The translations under genes were made by a program, and so were the position numbers. A stretch of 64,000 nucleotides of DNA from Coemansia sp. RSA 487 (lineage: Eukaryota; Kickxellomycota; Kickxellomycetes; Kickxellales; Kickxellaceae). The notes under the pieces are model-generated. The model saw only the letters and a program-made list of their open reading frames with translations. It had not been told where the DNA came from and did not search any database. Positions 44,960 through 57,652 of the stretch are shown piece by piece. The DNA is taken from positions 121,627-185,626 of the forward strand of contig JANBRJ010000026.1 of NCBI GenBank assembly GCA_027577595.1, in the 5' to 3' direction. Every line of letters begins with the position of its first letter. Position 1 is the first letter of the stretch.

Positions 44960-46449
44960 CTTGGAGAATACAAAACAACAAAGACTAAAAATTAAAAAGG
45001 GGTTGCTGTACTAGAGTAAATACAATATAATTCAACAAGCTAATTAGAATGAAACGAAAGACAGAGAAACATACTTGCTAATTCTCGCATCCCCAAATTT
45101 CAGTGTGAGCTTTTACGCTCCAATAATTGCAAAACACGATTTTGGCATTTTCTTTGCAAACGTCATCCAAGGGCTGCAGATCTGATCATCTGACTCGATC
45201 AAGATCAGCAACGAATTACATTTACATCAAGCAGGCATCACAAGCTAAAATCACTTCAAAATCATAAGCAACAAGATCAGCCGATATTTTTGCCAACTGG
45301 ATCTGATACATAGTTAAATACTATTTTCACACAGCTTCATGATGTTAGTAAACACTTGACTAGAGCCAGATGTTGTGGCACATAGTCAATCCATATTATT
45401 ACTTTAGCCTCTTACACTCTATATTATGTGTGCATGTATCGCAGCAATTATTGGGAGTTAGAGGCACTAGCCGTGTGAAATCATCATTGTTTCCTTGGGC
45501 TATCGTATATCCATAGCTCGCACCCTTAACATTATCTGTCACAAATTATCCATCGCTGACGTTTTTCTTTCCTAATGGTAAACAAGTAGTATATGCTCTT
45601 TCATCCTTTTGTGACACTTGCTCTCACCCCAAGATTACAAGAGGCGCACATTTGCCTCCTTTTCCTTTCATGGATGCGTGAATGAACAGTGACCTGGGAA
45701 TAAAAAGGAACTATTTCGTTTTAATATTGGGTATTGCTGTGGCCACGAACAAAATCATGGAATGTCAAGAAGAATGGGGACCTTCCGCTGAATCTGCTTT
45801 CTTTACATATTGTCGTATGTCCACTTTCTCATGTTATCTATATCTCGTGACATGTGCGCGGCTGTAACTCTAATCTCTTTTCAACATTCTGTAGCAGTGG
45901 ACAGACAAAATACTTTTAACTTGTTGGCAGCGTCTTAGTTGAAAGATAAATTTTGGATCCGTGTGAAGGGTGGCTGATCATGTTCTTTTATTGTTTTTGA
46001 ACGACTAATATGACGAGCAAAATACTTGGAAGAAACAGTTTTTCACATACACTTTCCACCTGGCTCCTGGCCTTATGTTTCAAAAAATACAGCGCAACCT
46101 ATTCATTCACAGAATTAATTATATGTCAAGCTTGTGAGAAAGCTTTCCCGCTGTTCTTTTATCCCCATGGGACAATTGAGGGGCGTAGGCGTTGTTCCTA
46201 TTGTTCCTGTATATCCGCATTGAGGTAGCGCTCATTTAGATAGAACATAGTTTTATGAATTTTTTTGACTACAACGACGAAATTGCCTTTTTAATGTACC
46301 AGAACGCTGTAAACAAATATAATCGACGAAATTCCTTTCGCAAAAATTTTGTCGACTAGCTCTTCTAACTTTATTAACTTATACCAATAACATTTCCACG
46401 CTTTAACAATATAATAACTAACGCTAAAGATTTAAAGTATTTATTGCCA
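44960..46449. other. Large divergent intergenic region, RPN8 to FAS
   Basis: This 1.49 kb region lies between the divergent starts of RPN8 and the fatty acid synthase. It is A/T-rich with repeated GATC-containing words (ATCTGATC near 45180, further GATCA/GATCT copies to 45310). Short frames such as 45682-45867 and 46010-46228 have ATGs but no recognisable family. I see no RNA gene. Confidence 0.5.
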
Positions 46450-49400
46450 ATGTCATTTTCTGACTCTACTGTCAGTATTCAGCATGGCGACACTAAGATA
46501 GTGTTGCAGCTTGCCTCGGAGCCACTGATCATCCAGACAAGAGATGCTTCCAAAGGCTTTGATGCTGATGCCTCCATTTCAACCGAAATAGGTGTTTTTG
46601 CAGCCTTTCTCGAGTTTTGCGTCAAGGATCACCCAGTCATTGCGCCTGCCATTATGGATGCTTTTGCTAAACACTTTGGAATCTCACCCGATGTGAAAGA
46701 TATACATGAGGTTGCAAACGAGCATATTCTCGACAAAGCTGATATTCAGCGTGTTCTAAGAGCCTTCTACTTGCTCTGGGGCCATGGCTCTGCCCAGCAC
46801 CATTACCACCGCAATACTTTCAGCGAACCGCTGTCGGCGTTGTTCTCATCCGATGACATGCATATAATGGCGATGTTTGGCGGACAGCCTGGTAGCTCAG
46901 ATAGCCCTCTTGACGAGGCTGCATGGCTTTTTGACATATACCGTCCACTTCTTGGAGATTATGTGGCCTGTTTGTCCGAATTCCTGCATACCGAGTCACA
47001 AGATACTAGAATAGTGCATGCATATCCTTTAGGTCTTGACTTTTTCAAATGGCTTACTTGCCCAGAAAGTATGCCAGAAATGAGATACTTGCAGAGTGTG
47101 GCTGTGAGGCTTCCAGCCGTAGGCTTTGCCCAGTTTATGCAGCTACTGGTTCTGTACAAAACATTGGATCTGAAGCCAGGCGAATTGGTTGCTCGTTTCA
47201 AAGGTAAGAGAAGTATGAATTAAATGTCGATTGCTTCTGCATTTCAGACATAAAAAACAACAATGTCACTAAATTGTTCAGCAATTTATATGTGCAGTTC
47301 CTCCATAACTTATAGTCGCTGTTGGCCACAGCCAAGGGATATCTGTTGCTGCAGCATTTTCGATGCTTACAGATGAAGCTTCTTTTTACGACATCAGCAA
47401 AAAGGTCCTAGCTCTTTTGATGCTGATCGCTCCATTTACTCAGCTAGAGTTCCCAATGTACAAAATTGTGGACAATAATAGGTCTGATTCTCAAGAGAAA
47501 CAGGATGACGAGCCTTGTCCTATGGTATCCATTAGAGGCATTTCCAAACATGATCTCGAGCAGTATCTGCAAAGCTTCAATGCCTGCATAGATGCTCCAT
47601 CCAAGCACATGTACCTGGCTGTTGTTAACACGCACGATAATTTTATTGTCGCTGGCAAAGTATCATCTGCCGCGAAATTTGTAAAGTATCTACGCTCCCA
47701 GTCAGCCAAAGGAGACAAAGACCAGTCCCGACTTCCATTTAACAAGCGTCGTCCTGCCATAGCCACGAGCTACCTTGGCATAACTGTTCCTTATCACTGC
47801 AGCCTCCTGAAGAGCACAGTCCAGCCAATGTGTGATATTGCCTACGAAAAGAGCTGGATACTAGATGCAAAGGATATGCGTTTGCCTGTACGCGCACTTG
47901 ACGATGCTCACGACATCCGTATAGAAGAGGACCTGACGAGGTATCTACTCGAGAGCATGTGCGTTTTACAGGTCGACTGGCCAAAGGTGGTTAATCCTCA
48001 CAGAATCACACACATTGTCGACTTAGGTCCTGGCGGAATCGCTGGCTTTGGGTATCTGGCTTATCGCAACATCGAAGGCAGCGGAGTTCCTGTCATCTGC
48101 ATTGGTGCGCTTGCGTCCAGTTCAGCACATCCTCATATCGGTACGAAGGCTGAATTGTACAAATGCTACATTGATGACATTGTTACTGCGCCAAACTGGC
48201 TTGCTGAGTTTGGTCCAAAACTTGTGCGCACAGTGTTTGACGGGCAGGTGCACATAGACACACATATGCATAGAGTTCTTGGCCAACCCCCGGTAATGGT
48301 TGCCGGGATGACGCCTACAACTGCGAACGAGGCGTTTGTTGCTGCGATCAATAGCGCTGGATACCATGCTGAAATCGCTGGCGGTGGTATGCACACCAAG
48401 AAAGACATGGTTCGCAAACTCACTGCGCTTGTTGAAATGATTCCGCCTGGACAGGGGATTACACTGAACTGCATCTACGTCAGCCAGAAGCAGTGGAGCT
48501 TCCAGTTTCCAACTCTTTTACGCCTGCGCAAGGAAGGGATACCGATTGCTGGACTTTGCATTGGTGGTGGTGTACCATCGTTTGAAGCAGCAATGGATAT
48601 TATCAAGTCTTTAAGGTCCGCTGGGATCTATCACATGTCATTTAAACCCGGCAATGCTGCTTCTATACGCAACGTCCTTCGCATTGCACAAGCTAACAAT
48701 GGGTTCTCTATCATACTGCAATGGACTGGTGGTAGAAGTGGCGGCCATCATTCTCTCGAGGACTTTCACCAGCCACTGCTTGAAACATATTCTGCCATCC
48801 GAGCATACAACAATGTTGTGCTGGTTGTCGGGTCTGGGTTTGGCGACGCCAAAGGCACCCTGCCCTACATCACTGGCGAGTGGAGTGTCAAATACGGTCG
48901 CACACCTATGCCCGTCGATGGCATTTTGCTTGGATCTCGTGTGATGGTAGCAAAGGAAGCCGCAACGTCGCTTAAGGCCAAAGAGCTAATTGTTTCTGCG
49001 CCTGGAATGTCAGACGAGCAGTGGTCAACAACATTTAACGAGGAGGGCAGCGGTGTAACAGCAATGGTGAGCGAATATGGCGAGTCCAACCATGCGCTTG
49101 CCACACGGGCGACCATGTTTATAAACCATCTGAGATCCACCGTTTTTAGCCAACCTCGCAACAAGCAGACAATGTTGCTTCAGGAACGCAAACAGGACAT
49201 CGTTGCTCGTCTGAACAGCGACTTTTTTCGACCATGGTTTGGTAAAAAGAGAGACGGGCGGGTGGTTGACTTGGACGAGATGACGTATGCAGAGGTAATC
49301 GGTCGCATGGTGGAGCTGATGTACGTGGCTCACCAGAAGCGCTGGATTTGCGAATCCTATTTCCATTGCGTACTCGAGTTTACCAACCGCATTGAACGTC

Positions 49401-52400
49401 GTGTGCAGAACCAGGTATTGGATATCCCAATATCCATGCTTCTTTATAAAGTAACCCCGATTGACTATGCAACAGCTATTGTCGGTATTTATCCTATCGC
49501 GGAAACCCTTGTTATTGCATCTGAAGACATACAATTCCTTATTGAGATGTGGAAGCGCCGTGGGCAAAAGCCATTCCCATTTATACTTGTTTTGGACCAA
49601 GATTTCTCTGACCTGCTCCTAAGGGACTCGATTTGGCAATCGGAGGATCTGGATTCAGTTGTTGGCCATGATCCACAGCGCACTTCTATTCAACAGGGAC
49701 CTGTGTCTGCTCGGTACAGTACGGTGGTCGACGAGCCCGTTAAAGTCATTTTGGATGGCATATACCATGCGCATATCGATGCGCTGTTGGAACGGGACTA
49801 TTCTTCGGACAAGAATCTTGTTCCTGTGGTTGAATACATTGGAGACGATCCTCCTTTGCTTTCGCTTCCAGAAGGCGTGCGGGTGGTGGATCTTGCAGAC
49901 AGACGCGTCTTTTATTTGCCTGACAAAAGTGACCAGCTTCCCGAAACCAGTCTTTGGCTTGAAGCAGTAAGCGGCCAGAAGAAGAGCTGGTTGCGTGCGC
50001 TGTTGACATCGCAGATAGCTGTGCAAGGATCCAAGTACATGCCCAATGTTGCACAGCGAGTAATGCGCCCACGTCCGAATAGAGTCGTGACTGTCTATCT
50101 CCATGAGGGCGCTCCACAATCTCTTGAGATTGCCACTGTCGACACAGATATTCCTGAGCTGCGGATCATACGTGGCAAAAGTGACGAAGATATTCTTCTC
50201 ACAATTTACCACCCAACAACATCCTCTGGCATTGGTACGTTGGATCTCAAATTCATCTATCTGCCGAGGGTGAGCACAACATCAATTCACCAAGGTAATA
50301 CTCAGCTAGCGAATGCCGAATACCAACTTTATGCGCAGACCTGGGTTGACAAATCTGACAGTTCCAAAAAGTTTTCAAATGTGGAAGATCCTAACGAGTG
50401 CATCGTCAGTGGGACGCTTACTATAATGCAAAGCCATATCGATGAGTTTTGTTGCAATGTCTGGAACAGATCAGTGCACTATGACTGCGGTGGAGATGGT
50501 TTCTCCTACGCACCCATGGAGTTTCTCTATTTTGTTGGTAGCCCTCAGGTTCTTCGCATCCTCTCCTCGTCGGTATTCGGAAGTGGTAAGTTAAGCATCG
50601 TTCATCTCTATCAGAACGTACGGTACGTGGATGGCGTAAAGCCGCTGTGTGCGGGGGATCGGCTAAGCACAACAAATACTATTGACGGAATTGTAAACAC
50701 TGCAAGCGGAAAGCAGATTACAATTTCAATTGATGTATATCGTGAGGATGTACTAATTGCAGAACTTGAATCGGCGTTTCTAAGTGTTGGGTCTTTTGTT
50801 GACACTTCAAGGACATTCCGCAAGATCCGTGGTCGAAAGGTAGCCATTTGGCTTCCAGATGACATCGCCGTACAATCTCTAGAATATAGTGGGTGGTTCG
50901 TTTACTGCGACAGTCATTCTACTAGGCTTTCTGCTGGTTCCCAGCTAGAGTTTGTCCTGGATTCAGAATATAGGTTCCAAGGCAGTGGTCTGTATTCAAG
51001 CGTTTCCACTCTTGGTAAATGCTTGGCAAAGCAAGAAGACGGCACCATGCTCCACATCGCCAACATTGACTTCGAATGGAACTCGTGCGCGGAGGACCCT
51101 GTAATTGAGTTCCTTGGCCGTTTTAGAGTCGAATCGACCACTCGCTTGTTTAAGGATGGAGAACGTCTGCTGGAACTTCCTCCTTTATCGATCGACCAAC
51201 CGCACATCGCTGTTCCTGATTCCAACTTGGAGTATGCCAATATATCTGGCGATATAAACCACATTCATGTGAATCCCTATATCGCCGATGTCGCAGGCCT
51301 TCCAGGGACAATTACACACGGAATGTGGACCAACGCTGCTACACGCGCACTTGTGGAAATATATGCCGCAGATAGTGACCAGCGTCGTATCCGTAGTTTC
51401 GATGTTGAATTTACTGGAATGGTCCAACCTCGAGACAAGCTATCTGTAGAGATCGCACACATCGGCATGGACAGTGGTCGGATGCTGATTAGTGCTAAAA
51501 CTACAAATTTCTCGGGCGATGTGGTCCTCAAGTGCAAAGCAGAGGTCGAGCAGCCAAAGACAGCCTATGTATTCACAGGACAGGGGTCGCAAACCGTGGG
51601 CTTGGGTATGGATCTGTACGAGCAGTCAAACGCAGCAAGGGATGTTTGGGACCGCGCTGAAATGCATATGGTCCGTACATACGGCATATCTTTGTTAGAA
51701 GTCGTTCGTAGCAATCCAAGCCGAATGACTATCAAATTCAAGAGCCAGATGGGTTTTCAAGTTCTTGATAGATACCTTGATCTAAAGGAAAACGCGCTGG
51801 AACAACAGATACAGATGTTCCTTGGACTTTGCCATGAATCCGAAAGCCATGAATTCTATTCGCCAACAGGGTTGCTGGATTCAACAGCGTTCACACAGCC
51901 AATTCTCGCCGTTTTTGCCACAGCGTTTGTTGCGGACATGCGGTCTAGTGGCATTCTACAGAGCACATCAATCTTTGCCGGACATTCTCTTGGTGAATAC
52001 GCAGCGCTTGCGTCGCTGGGAGGTGGTCTGCTTTCCGTGGAAGATATCATGGATGTTGCATTCTACCGAGGGCTGTTGATGCAGTCAGTGGTTACGCGAG
52101 ATGAATCTGGGTTCTCGGAGTACGGTATGGTTTCTGTCGACCCATCGCGTGTTGAAACTGGGTTTGACGAGGACAAGCTGCGACTCGTCATTGACGCCAT
52201 TTGCAAAGACAACGCAGATCTCCTCGAGATTGCTAACCACAATGTACAGGACCAGCAGTATGTTGTTTCCGGTACGCGTTTTCAGCTTGCCACGATGCGC
52301 ATGGTCCTAGACACACTAGCCAGCAGCCCCGTGTCGCTGGCTGCAGAGGCTATTCAGCAAGCTGTCAGTCGTGTTCTTCAGAGTACCGAGTATGCGACTC

Positions 52401-55400
52401 TTTCAGCAATTGCAGACAGATTTGACAGCAAGATGCTTAGAGGACGCGCCACAGTGCCGCTTGATGGTATTGATGTGCCCTTCCATTCCAGCAAGCTTTT
52501 GCCGTGCGTTGCTCCGCTCAGACGTATGCTTGAAAAGCACATCTATCCAGCTAATGTAGATGTGGCGGCGCTGGATGGTCGGTATGTTCCTAATCTAACC
52601 GGAGTGCCGTTTGTCGTCTCGAAGGAGTACTTTGAGCTAGTGTTTGAGCTGACACAATCCCCAGTTCTTGGCTTGGCGCTTGAAAAGTGGAACAACACAC
52701 TATTGACAAACCCTACAGACAAGCAGCAGGCAGCGCATAAGCTTCTTATTGAGCTTTTGGCATACCAAGTCGCACTACCTGTGCAATGGATCAAGACGCA
52801 GCAGAAGCTGCTTTTCGAGGAGGATGTGCGTCGTGTCATCGAGATTGGCGCAGCTCCTGTCCTTTGCGGTGTGGCTCGCAAAATAATCGATGAGCAGTTC
52901 AATGCGTTTGTTGATGATGTTTCTATTCTGCACATTGAGAGAGACAAAGACAGTATCTACTATACTCACAAGAGCTCCACTTTGTCGGATTCGGTTGGAA
53001 CACCAGCCACCCACAGTTCTCCTGCAGACTCTGCCGACTCGAGCTCAGAATCTGAGAAGAGTTCAGTTGCCATCACCCTTGTTGCCAGCATCGAAGAGCT
53101 ACCACCCGCGACCACAACCTCATATACTGGGTCTGAGGATGCAATAATTGCTTCTGCTGAGTTTGACGATGAGCCTTTAACGTCGCTTGAAGTTATCACT
53201 GCTGTAATCGCACAAAAGTTCAAGATGCCTTACAAAGATGTCAAGCCTGACAAGAGTATCAAAGCAATGGCGGCTGGAAACTCTACGTTGCAGAACGAGA
53301 TCGTTGGCGATTTGCACAAGGAGTTCTCAGGCCAAGTTCCAAACAAAGCAGAAGAGCTTTCTTTCCAGGAGCTCTCTGCGTCAATTGGTTCATTCAACGG
53401 TGAGCTCGGAAAGCACACCCAAACACAGCTGGCACGTTTGTTCCGAAACAAGATGCCTGGCGGGTTTTCGCTAGCATCTGCCCGAGAGATACTACAGTCC
53501 ACGTACTCTTTGGGACCACACAGGCAGAGTGGTGTGCTGCTACACGCTTTGGCGAATGAACCATCGTCGCGCCTTTCCAACAATGACAAGGCAAAGGAAT
53601 GGCTCGGCGATGCTGCTCAGCAGTATGCAAAGAGCGCTGATATTTCATACTCTTCCGCTCGTAGTGGTCGTGCCGGTGCTCAGCAAAACGCACTGGTTTA
53701 TAACAGTGCAGATGTCATGGAGCTTCAGAAACTGCAAACACAGCAGCAGATTGAGGTTTTGGCGCGTTACGCTGGCTTGGATCTGCGAGAGGGAGCCAGA
53801 CGTGCTGAAGATGAGCAGACCAAGTGCGTTTCCCTCCAGTCTAAACTTGACAAGCTGAGAGACGAGCTAGGCGACGAGTTCACTGAAGGCGTAATGCCGC
53901 TATTCAAAGCACAGATGGCGAGGAACTTTGACTCGTCCTGGAACTGGGTGCGCCAAGATGCATTCGAATGGATTCAACAAGCAATTACAGCTGTGGATGT
54001 CAGTGAGAAGGTCGATCCTGCTCGTATCCATCGCATAGAAAACGGTGCCGACGCTTTGCTAAAAAGTAGGCTAGAGGGACTTGTTTGTACTCTCCAAGAA
54101 AACAAAGATGGCTTCAACGTCGATATTGCCCTGAATCTCGCCCAGACGCTTTGCAAAGCTTGCACAAATGCACTCTCCAAGAAACCCACTTACAAGGAGC
54201 ACTCGCTGCCGCTACAACCAACCACACGGGTTCTTATTGATGGCCAGATCGAATACAAAGAAAAGCTGCGTGTTGGTGAAGCGACATTTGCCAATTATGT
54301 TGAGCATATGCGGTTGGCTGTGCAGGCCAAGCCAACAGATGTGAGGTCTGAGTCACCACTGCCGCTTCTTTATCTAAAGACACAGTCTGGTAGCGTAGAT
54401 TGGAGATATGACCAACCACTTTCGTCAACGTATCACGATGGCCTTAAGGAGCTCTGCGCAGATGGTCTGTCGTTTGCTGGCAAGACTGCGCTGGTGACTG
54501 GCTGTGGCAGAGGATCGATCGGCGCAGAGATAGTGCGTGGCTTGCTAATGGGCGGAGCAAAGGTCTTGGCCACGACGTCAAGCTACTCGCGCCCCTCAAT
54601 CCTTTTCTTTGAGGAAATGTACCAGACATATGCTGCTCGCGGCGCTCAGCTGGTTGTTGTTCCTTTCAACCAAGGCTCGGCACAGGATGTCAAGCAGTTG
54701 ATTGATTACGCATACGACAGTTCTTCAGGAGGAGGCAGCAATGCGTTAGGCTGGGATTTTGACTATATCGTCCCGTTCGCTGCATGTTCTGACAATGGGA
54801 CGTTGGCAACACATATTGGTCCTCGTTCTGAGCTGGCACAGCGCATAATGCTCATCAATGTCATTCGATTGATTGGCGGCATCAAGACCAAGAAGGAAAA
54901 GCTTGGTCGAGTTTTCAACAGCTCTCTGGTGGTGCTGCCCCTATCGCCTAACCACGGTACACTTGGCGGTGACGGCTTGTACGGCGAGTGCAAGCTGGGT
55001 CTGGAGACGTTGCTTAACAGATGGAAGTCTGAACATTGGCAGGACTACATCTCGATTGTCGGAACAGTGATCGGCTGGACAAGAGGCACAGGATTGATGT
55101 CTGGGAATAACATACTTGCCCAGGGCGTTGAAGAGCTTGGAGTTCGCACGTTCTCTACTCGTGAAATGGCATTTAATATCCTTGGACTGATGCATTCTCG
55201 GATGCACAAAGCTTGTATCCAGAAGCCTGTATATGCAGACTTTGCAGCGAATCTCAACGAAATCAAAGACTTAAGTATGGCTGTTACTCAAATACAAGGC
55301 AAGATCCGTCGGCAAAGCGACATTCTAGTTAATGTTATGAGTCAGCTGGTTCGCCAAAATAGCGTTTTGTTCCCGAATATTGCGCTGGCACAAAAATGTT

Positions 55401-57652
55401 TACCTGAAATGACGCCCCTCGCCAAACACAAGATTCACATTCCGACGCCAAAACAGCACAGCGAGTTAAACCACCTCCACCATTTGCAGGATATGGTTAA
55501 CCTGGACAAAGTTGTGGTCATTGTCGGCTATGGTGAGGTTGGACCGTTTGGAAATGCTGATACGCGTTGGGAGATCGAAGCATTTGACGATCTTACAACG
55601 GAAGGGTGTATTGAGTTGGCGTGGGTGATGGGACTGATCAAGCGCTTCAACGGCGTTCTACCCAGCTCTGGCAAGGCTTACATTGGATGGGTGGACTGTA
55701 AAAGCGGCAAACCAGTTAAAGATGTTGAAGTAAAGCCTCGCTACCTGGACTACATTCTTGCGCACACTGGCATTCGCCTGATGGAACCAGAGTTAATGGG
55801 AGGCTATGACCCGCATTCCAAGGCAGCTCAACGCGAGGTGCAGATCGAGCATGACATGCAGCCATTCGAGACTGGCGCAGAGGATGCAGCAGCGTTCAAA
55901 GCAAGCAATGGCGATAAAGTCGATGTGTGGCCAAATGCCAGTGGTACGTCCTGGTCTGTTCGGTTGCTCAAGGGTGCACTCATCCGTGTCCCTGTAGCAG
56001 TGGACGTAGATAGACTTGTTGCGGGTCTAATCCCCACAGGGTGGAGCGCGGAAAGGTACGGTATTCCGGACTATGTGGTTAAGCAAGTGGATGACACCAC
56101 GCTATACATGCTGGTTGCAGTGGTCGAAGCTCTTTTGCGTGCAGGTATCACGGATCCATACGAGCTATACAGGTACTTCCATGTCTCCGAGGTTGGAAAT
56201 AGCATTGGCTCTGGACTAGGCGGAGGCAAAGCACTTCAAGATGTGTTTAGAAAGAGAAACCTCGAGCACGACATGCAAAGCGATATTCTACAAGAAACAT
56301 TCATTTCGACGATCCAAGCTTGGATCAACATGCTCCTTATGTCAAGCGCGGGTCCCGTGAAGCCTGTTGTCGGCGCTTGTGCAACTGGTCTGCTTTCCAT
56401 TGACGTCGCGGTAGAAACAATTCAATCCGGCAAAGCAAAGGTCATGCTTGCTGGAGGTGTGGATGATATTACCGAGGAGCCTATTAATGAGTTCGCTTCA
56501 ATGGGTGCAACAAGCAGCAGTTTGAAAGAAATTGCGCTGGGTCGTACGCCGAAAGAATCAAGCAGGCCATGCACATCCACAAGGGGCGGGTTTGTTGAAG
56601 GACATGGTGCTGGTGCAGTGGTGCTAATGTCTGCATCAGCGGCGATCAAGTGCGGTGCACCTATTTACGGCATTGTAGCAATGTCGAGGATGGCGTCAGA
56701 TAAGCAAGGAAGCTCTGTGCCTGCGCCTGGAAAAGGAGTGCTAACTGTTGCCCAGGAGATAAACAGCCACTCTGGAGACTGTGAGCCAGTTCCACGTAGC
56801 CTGGACATTGGGTACCGTCATCGTATGATTCAGATGCATCTGACCACACTCGACGGCTGGAGACAATCAGAGATTGAAGCTGTAGATGAGTCTAACAAAC
56901 ACAAGCAGCATACTTTGGCACATATTGAACGCGACTACCAGAGACAGAAAGCGAGCATTCAAGACACATGGGGCAACGAGTTTTGGAAGAACAATACCTA
57001 CATGTCACCTGTGCGTGGCAGCCTTGCGGTGTGGGGGCTTTCTGTCGATGACATTGGCGTTGCTTCTTTCCATGGCACATCAACAGCTGCAAACGACAAG
57101 AACGAATCTAGTATACTCAACACACAGTTCAGGCATCTTGGACGCACTTCTGGCCATGCAGTACCAGTTGTGTGCCAGAAATGGCTTACCGGGCATTCAA
57201 AAGGTGGAGCTGCAATGTTTATGCTAAATGGAGTGTTACAAAGCCTGCATACAGGCATAGTTCCAGGAAACCGCAATGCTGATAATATCGACGACGAATT
57301 CAAGAGCAACGAATATGCGCTTTATCTATCCAGAACCATTCAAACGGCCGGAATCAAGGCCGCAATGCTAACATCGTTTGGATTTGGACAGGTCGGTGGC
57401 GAAGTACTGATTGTTCATCCGGACCACTTGTTTGCGACACTGGAGTGCAAACAGCTGGAAGAATACAGAAATAAGCTGTCAAAGCGAGATCTGAAAGCAA
57501 ACCGCTACTGGCAAGACACTCTGGTTGGAAACCATCCATTTGTTCAGGTAAAAAGAAACCCACCATTCTCGCAAGAGCAAGAAGAGCAAGTTTATCTCAA
57601 TCCAGCAGCCCGTGCACAATTCAAGAACATCACAAGGGATTTTGCCTTTTAG
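46450..57652 (+). CDS. FAS1: Single-chain (beta-alpha fused) type I fatty acid synthase lacking the PPT domain
   Basis: Two exons, 46450-47203 and 47316-57652, join as AAA G / TC GCT (FKVAVGHSQG) into 3,696 residues. Order: acetyl transferase (Ser257 in GHSQG), enoyl reductase (GGRSGGHHSLEDFH, about 720-735), dehydratase (GDINHIHVN, LPGTITHGM near 1580), malonyl/palmitoyl transferase (GHSLGEYAALAS near 1808), a Ser/Asp/Glu-rich linker, one acyl carrier domain (attachment Ser2241 in AAGNSTLQNEI), ketoreductase (GCGRGSIGAE near 2648; YGECK near 2806) and ketosynthase (Cys3273 in GACATG, His3504, His3545 and Lys3547 in TGHSKGG). It ends QVYLNPAARAQFKNITRDFAF, where yeast Fas2 goes on into phosphopantetheinyl transferase. 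It makes long-chain acyl-CoA in the cytosol. Fusion of Fas1 and Fas2 is known in some fungi; the missing C-terminal domain is unusual. Confidence 0.97.

Noticed and set aside
47224-47312. Possible extra FAS exon reading DIKNNNVTKLFSNLY
   Set aside because: It opens after an AG in the right phase but meets a stop (TTA TAG); direct splicing from 47203 to 47316 gives the conserved VGHSQG join.
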